From: Pseudonocardia xinjiangensis
Lineage (GTDB): Bacteria; Actinomycetota; Actinomycetes; Mycobacteriales; Pseudonocardiaceae
DNA length: 55,229 nt
Assembly (NCBI RefSeq): GCF_012911925.1
Contig: NZ_JAAXKY010000032.1
Span: 1 to 55,229, forward strand
Reading direction: 5' to 3'
Shown here: positions 51,511 through 55,229 of the stretch, in pieces
Layout of the letters: each line of letters opens with the position of its first letter
Numbering within the stretch: position 1 is the stretch's first letter
Position numbers and translations under genes: made by a program
The notes under the pieces: model-generated
The model's database searches: none
Told to the model about the DNA's origin: nothing
Seen by the model: the letters and a program-made list of their open reading frames with translations, nothing else

Positions 51511-52440
51511 GTGAGGTTCGGGCTGGGTCTTCCCCAGCGCACCGACCGGTACGACATCGAGAGCGACGTCGCGCGCATCGCCCGGGGGGCGGAGCGTGCG
51601 GGGTACTCGAGCCTCTGGGTCTACGAGCGGGTGCTGTTCCCCCTTCCGGCCGCCGGTGGCCGCAACGGCGTGCCGGGTCTGCCGTGGTCCGACGGTTACC
51701 GGACCTGCGCCGACCCCTTCACCGTCCTCGCGCTCGCATCGGTGGCGACGCAGGACGTGCGGCTGGGCACCTGCGTCATCGTGGCCCCGTTGCATTCGTC
51801 CCTGCACCTGGCCAGAACCCTGGCCACCCTCGACCTCGCCAGTGGCGGGCGGGTGGTCGCCGGCTTCGGCTGCGGCACGTCGAGTGACGAGTACCGCGGG
51901 GCCGGCGCGGACTTCGTCCACCGCGGCCGCTCCCTCGACGAGGCGGTCGACGCCTGCCGCGCGCTGTGGGGGCCCGACCCGGTGTCGTACCGCGACTCGC
52001 GGATGGCCATCGAGAACGCGCTCGTGTCGCCGAAGCCCGCGGCGCCGCTCCCGGTGCTGCTGGGTGATGGGACCACCCGCCGGTCGATCGAGCGCATCGC
52101 CGGCAAGGCCGACGGGTGGCTGCCCATGGGCACGTCCGCGGGGGCGATCGAGAAGGGCTGGAAGCAGATCCGCGACCGCGCGGCGGAGCTCGGCCGGGAC
52201 CCCGGGCTCCTCGAGCTGATCCCGCGCGCGAACGTCGTCTTCCGGCCACCGGTGGCCCGGGCCGACCGGCAACCGTTCCACGGATCGTTACAGCAGGTAG
52301 TCGACGACATCGCCGGCCTCGCCGAGCTCGGCGCCACCGAGGTCCTCATCGATCTCACCTGGACGGCCCGGGGCGGTGAGGAGCTGCTCGACCTGGCACT
52401 GCAGGTGCTGGGTGAGCTCGACGCTGCCGGACTGCACTGA
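51511..52440 (+). CDS. LLM-class (F420-dependent) oxidoreductase
   Basis: 309-aa luciferase-like TIM-barrel enzyme. MRFGLGLPQRTDRYD, RGAERAGYSSLWVYERVLFP, LGTCVIVAPLHSSLHLARTLATL-type core (shown here in part) and VVAGFGCGTSSDEYRGAG are standard for the F420 group, whose actinobacterial members reduce or oxidise diverse metabolites. GTG 51511 starts the frame. Substrate is unknown. It follows the MEKHLA gene closely. Confidence 0.9.
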   Translation: MRFGLGLPQRTDRYDIESDVARIARGAERAGYSSLWVYERVLFPLPAAGGRNGVPGLPWSDGYRTCADPFTVLALASVATQDVRLGTCVIVAPLHSSLHLARTLATLDLASGGRVVAGFGCGTSSDEYRGAGADFVHRGRSLDEAVDACRALWGPDPVSYRDSRMAIENALVSPKPAAPLPVLLGDGTTRRSIERIAGKADGWLPMGTSAGAIEKGWKQIRDRAAELGRDPGLLELIPRANVVFRPPVARADRQPFHGSLQQVVDDIAGLAELGATEVLIDLTWTARGGEELLDLALQVLGELDAAGLH

Positions 52441-52480
52441 TCAGCGGTTACATGGCTTGGGTCACAAAATGCGTGAGGGT

Positions 52481-52508
52481 TGAACTACTTCTTCGCGTGG
52501 CCCGTTCT
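52481..52508 (+). promoter_or_regulatory. Autoregulatory ECF promoter candidate of the sigma gene
   Basis: TGAACT (52481-52486), a 16-base spacer and CGTTCT (52503-52508) fit the mycobacterial SigL-type promoter (TGAACC-N16-CGT). The sigma GTG at 52516 lies only 8 bases after the -10 and has no ribosome site, so a leaderless transcript is likely. Confidence 0.6.
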
Positions 52509-52515
52509 CCGGTGT

Positions 52516-53043
52516 GTGACCGTATCGCAGAGCGCCGTTCACGCGGAGACGTTCGTCCGAGCGCTGTACGAGGACGTCGCTGGACCGCTTTATGGTTACG
52601 TTGTGCGGTTGACCGGCGACCGGGCAAGGGCTGAGGAAGTCGTGCAGGAGACGTTCGTCCGGGCCTGGCGGCGCGCCCACAAGCTCAACCGCGGCCCCGA
52701 GGAGCTGCGGGGCTGGCTGTTCACCACGGCCCGCAACCTCGTCACCGACCTGTGGCGCTCCGACGCCGCACGCCCGACGACCGTCTCGGACGAGCGCGCC
52801 CTGGGCGCGGCACCCGCTGCCGACGACCTCGAACAGGCGGTGCAGCGCTGGACGGTCGCCGACGCGCTCGATCGGCTGAGCATCGAGCACCGCACGGTCC
52901 TGGTCGAGACGTACTACGAGGGACGGTCGGTGAACGAGGCCGCGCAACGGCTCGGCATTCCCCCCGGCACCGTCAAATCCCGCACGTACTATGCGCTGCG
53001 CGCGCTTCGACTGGTGCTGGAGGAGATGGAGGTGGCCCGGTGA
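52516..53043 (+). CDS. ECF sigma factor, SigL-like
   Basis: 175-aa group 4 sigma factor. Region 2 has LYGYVVRLTGDRARAEEVVQ and TFVRAWRR with the -10 recognising helix GWLFTTARNLVTDLWR; region 4 shows LSIEHRTVLVETYYEGRSV and GIPPGTVKSRTYYALRALR. The overall pattern and the end MEVAR resemble M. tuberculosis SigL as I recall it. The GTG at 52516 fits the predicted leaderless transcript. The anti-sigma gene overlaps its stop (GTGA). Confidence 0.92.
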   Translation: MTVSQSAVHAETFVRALYEDVAGPLYGYVVRLTGDRARAEEVVQETFVRAWRRAHKLNRGPEELRGWLFTTARNLVTDLWRSDAARPTTVSDERALGAAPAADDLEQAVQRWTVADALDRLSIEHRTVLVETYYEGRSVNEAAQRLGIPPGTVKSRTYYALRALRLVLEEMEVAR

Positions 53044-53678
53044 CCGACGGCGAGTGCAGGCGGCTCGAGCTCGGCGCCTACCTCGTCGGCAGCCTCGAAC
53101 CGGACGAGCGTGCCGTCGTCGACCAGCACGTCGCCGACTGCGGCGAGTGCCTCACCGAACTGGCCGAGCTGGCCCCGATCCCGGCGCTCCTCGGGAGCCT
53201 CAACCCCGCCGAGGCGCGCCAGCGGCTGCTGGTGCCGGGCCCCGGTCTCCTGTCGCGGGCGATCGAGGCGGTGAAGGAGGACGACGATCTCCACAGCCGC
53301 CGGCTGCGCAGATGGAAGCTGGTGGCCTCGGCGGCCGCCGCCGTGGCCATCGCCGCCGCCCTGCCCCAGGTGATCCCGACCGCCGCCGCCACCCCGCTGG
53401 CCGTCGCGACCGGCGTCACCGCAGCGGGCATGGGGACCATGGAGCAACGGACGTGGGGCACCGCGGTGCAGCTCCAGCTCACCGGGCTGCCTCCGGCGCC
53501 GGGCTATCGCGCGTACGCCACCGCCCGCGACGGGCACACCGAGGTGGCGGCCAACTGGGGGGCCACCCCGGGCGGCCGGGTCACCATCAGCGGAGCCACC
53601 GCCATTCCCCGCAGCCAGCTGGCTTTCATCCAGGTCCGCACGATCGACGGGCGACCGCTGATGACGCTGCCCTGCTGA
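53040..53678 (+). CDS. Membrane zinc-binding anti-sigma factor (RslA-like)
   Basis: 212-aa regulator holding the sigma factor inactive. The cytosolic N-terminus carries the zinc anti-sigma motif H-x3-C-x2-C in DQHVADCGEC. A membrane helix (about residues 95-120) follows, then an extracytoplasmic domain with repeated beta strands and a C-terminal TLPC. GTG 53040 overlaps the sigma stop. The Cys pair suggests release under oxidative conditions, as shown for RslA. Confidence 0.92.
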   Translation: MTDGECRRLELGAYLVGSLEPDERAVVDQHVADCGECLTELAELAPIPALLGSLNPAEARQRLLVPGPGLLSRAIEAVKEDDDLHSRRLRRWKLVASAAAAVAIAAALPQVIPTAAATPLAVATGVTAAGMGTMEQRTWGTAVQLQLTGLPPAPGYRAYATARDGHTEVAANWGATPGGRVTISGATAIPRSQLAFIQVRTIDGRPLMTLPC

Positions 53679-53774
53679 CACCGCCCTGCTGAAGCCGGAC
53701 CCGGATCCGAGGATTGCGATCGTTCCTGCGGGGAACGTTGCGCGCAGATGGCGCGACGCGAACGGAGACGATCG

Positions 53775-54671
53775 ATGAGCAAGGACCAGTTCACCCCGCG
53801 GGACCCCGGCGAGCAGCACGGCGCCCCGGGAAGTGGCGACGAGACCGTGGCGTACCCGGGCCGCACGGGGGAGCTGGACGTGCGTCCCGACCACGGCGAG
53901 GAGACCTACCGGGGCACCGGGCGCCTGGAGGGCCGGAAGGCCGTGATCACCGGCGGCGACTCCGGAATCGGCCGGGCCGTCGCGCTCGCGTTCGCCCGGG
54001 AGGGCGCCGACGTGCTCATCTCCTACCTGGAGTCGGAGGAGAAGGACGCCCAGGAGACCGTCCGGCTCGTCGAGGAGGCGGGTCGCACGGCGGTGACCGT
54101 GCCCGGTGACCTCCGCGAGGAGGCGCAGTGCCGGGCGGTGGTCGACCGGGCGGTGCAGGAGTTCGGCCGGATCGACGTGCTGGTGAGCAACGCCGCCTAC
54201 CAGATGTCGCAGGACGGCGGCATCGACGCCATCACCACCGAGCAGTTCGACCGCGTGATGAAGACGAACGTGTACGCGATGTTCTGGCTCTGCAAGGCGG
54301 CGATCCCGCACATGCCGGAGGGGTCGTCGATCATCACGACCTCGTCGGTGCAGGCCTTCAACCCCTCGCCGCACCTGATGGACTACGCCACGTCCAAGGC
54401 GGCGATCGTCAACTTCACCAAGGCGTTGGGCAACGACCTCACGGAGAAGGGCATCCGGGCCAACTCCGTGGCTCCCGGTCCGGTGTGGACACCGCTGATC
54501 CCGGCGACGATGCCGGAGGACAAGCTCGAGTCGTTCGGACAGCAGTCGCCGCTGGGGCGGGCCGCGCAGCCTGCGGAGCTCGCCCCCATCTACGTGTTCC
54601 TGGCCTCCCAGGAGTCGAGCTACATCACCTCGGAGGTGATCGGGGTGACCGGCGGTTCTCCGATCACCTGA
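53775..54671 (+). CDS. SDR-family oxidoreductase with N-terminal extension (stress-type)
   Basis: 298-aa short-chain dehydrogenase of the YghA/YhdF-like group, which has a 40-residue hydrophilic N-terminal extension (PRDPGEQHGAPGS) before the cofactor motif TGGDSGIGRA. VSNAAYQM, catalytic Ser in TTSSVQAF and Tyr-Lys in YATSKAA are present. ATG 53775 has GGAGACG upstream. Members are often general-stress induced. It follows the sigma/anti-sigma pair by 96 bp, so it may belong to that regulon, though I see no clear matching promoter. Confidence 0.9.
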   Translation: MSKDQFTPRDPGEQHGAPGSGDETVAYPGRTGELDVRPDHGEETYRGTGRLEGRKAVITGGDSGIGRAVALAFAREGADVLISYLESEEKDAQETVRLVEEAGRTAVTVPGDLREEAQCRAVVDRAVQEFGRIDVLVSNAAYQMSQDGGIDAITTEQFDRVMKTNVYAMFWLCKAAIPHMPEGSSIITTSSVQAFNPSPHLMDYATSKAAIVNFTKALGNDLTEKGIRANSVAPGPVWTPLIPATMPEDKLESFGQQSPLGRAAQPAELAPIYVFLASQESSYITSEVIGVTGGSPIT

Positions 54672-54716
54672 TCGGCGTTCGATGATGACCCGGCGCGGGT
54701 ACCGACAGGCGTGGGG

Positions 54717-55229
54717 ATGATCGGGAAAGTCGACGACTACCAGCGACGACACCGCTGGCTCGGGGTGCCGCTCGCCGTGGTCTACAAGTTCGTCGACGAC
54801 CAGGGCTCCTACCTGGCCGCGCTGATCACCTACTACGGTTTCCTGTCGCTGTTCCCGCTGCTGCTGGTCATGTCGACCGTGCTCGGGTTCCTGCTGCCGG
54901 GCAACCCCGGGTTGCAGCAGCAGCTGATCGACAGCGCGTTGTCGCAGTTCCCGATCATCGGTGACCAGCTCACCAGCACGGCGCAGCCGCTGCGCGGGTC
55001 GGGCTTCGGGCTGGCGATCGGGATCGTGGTGTCGCTGTACGGCGGCCTCGGGGTGGCGGTCGCCGTGCAGAACGCGCTCAACCAGGTGTGGGGGGTGCCG
55101 ATCAACAAGCGGCCCGACCCGTTCAGCGCGCGCCTGCGCAGCCTGCTGATGCTCGCCCTGCTCGGCCTCGGGGTGCTGGTCACGACGGTGCTGTCGGCGC
55201 TCGCCGCGGGGGCGGGCACCGTCGGGGCG
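54717..55229 (+). CDS. YihY/BrkB-family membrane protein, 3' end cut by window
   Basis: The first 171 residues are visible. After a short cytosolic start, the hydrophobic segment SYLAALITYYGFLSLFPLLL is the hallmark of the YihY/BrkB (formerly RNase BN) family, with further helices at about 95-115 and 145-165 and the segment QNALNQVWGVP. ATG 54717 or the GTG two codons earlier could start it. Function of the family is unsettled. The frame is open at the window end. Confidence 0.9.
   Translation, partial: MIGKVDDYQRRHRWLGVPLAVVYKFVDDQGSYLAALITYYGFLSLFPLLLVMSTVLGFLLPGNPGLQQQLIDSALSQFPIIGDQLTSTAQPLRGSGFGLAIGIVVSLYGGLGVAVAVQNALNQVWGVPINKRPDPFSARLRSLLMLALLGLGVLVTTVLSALAAGAGTVGA

Overview
The window is GC-rich actinobacterial DNA, most likely from a Pseudonocardia-like member of the Pseudonocardiaceae. 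The basis is the codon bias, many GTG starts, pervasive ATGA/GTGA stop-start overlaps, a predicted F420-type oxidoreductase, an EspC-like type VII secretion protein, a SigL/RslA-like sigma/anti-sigma pair and a Streptomyces-type malonyl-CoA synthetase. The taxonomic call is inference. No rRNA, tRNA, CRISPR, transposase or phage gene was recognised.

Layout. 1-2152: two-component system (kinase cut by the window edge). 2287-14131: housekeeping and redox genes (DUF2461 protein, siderophore-interacting protein with TetR, Baeyer-Villiger-type monooxygenase, menC, renalase-like oxidase, FAD-linked oxidase coupled to matB, CHAD protein, PHP phosphoesterase). 14476-20477: PfkB kinase, LacI repressor and a divergent operon of a cytosolic polysaccharide-deacetylase-like enzyme, an MFS carrier and two SDR dehydrogenases. 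20495-23894: small proteins, including a YbaB/EspC-like/WXG-like operon. 23973-29580: two paralogous ABC exporters interleaved with three very short genes for Tyr/Trp/His-rich peptides. 30054-36191: an aldonate/uronate pathway (ManD-like dehydratase, KDG kinase, KDPG aldolase, Ldh2-family dehydrogenase, MHS carrier, GntR). 36360-43280: LacI-controlled ABC sugar importer with a cytosolic GH5 glycosidase and an enolase-superfamily enzyme. 43355-50817: TetR/hydrolase, TetR plus a heterodimeric ABC exporter, and HxlR/SDR. 50875-55229: MEKHLA protein, F420-type oxidoreductase, ECF sigma/anti-sigma pair, stress-type SDR, and a YihY-family membrane protein cut by the window edge.

The most unusual part is 26233-29580. 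Three micro-genes (47, 52 and 31 codons, all on the minus strand) each have a strong Shine-Dalgarno sequence seven bases before ATG. Each has the same 5' leader, with a stem-loop whose arms covary between copies, and a perfect GC hairpin just after the stop. One peptide is strongly acidic with a run of eight Asp. The other two are strongly basic and rich in Gly/Tyr/Arg/His or Arg/Tyr/Trp. Two of the three cassettes are followed by nearly identical ABC exporters. This looks like a duplicated and diversified peptide/exporter family that I cannot match to a described system.

A second unusual feature is a family of 22-bp-period intergenic repeats with an invariant 12-bp core. There are arrays at 7163-7274, 12813-13053 and 36208-36285, and a degenerate copy inside the start of an MFS gene (17659-17700).

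Most catabolic modules show a regulator gene beside a palindromic operator candidate in the adjoining promoter region. These operators are listed as separate features.
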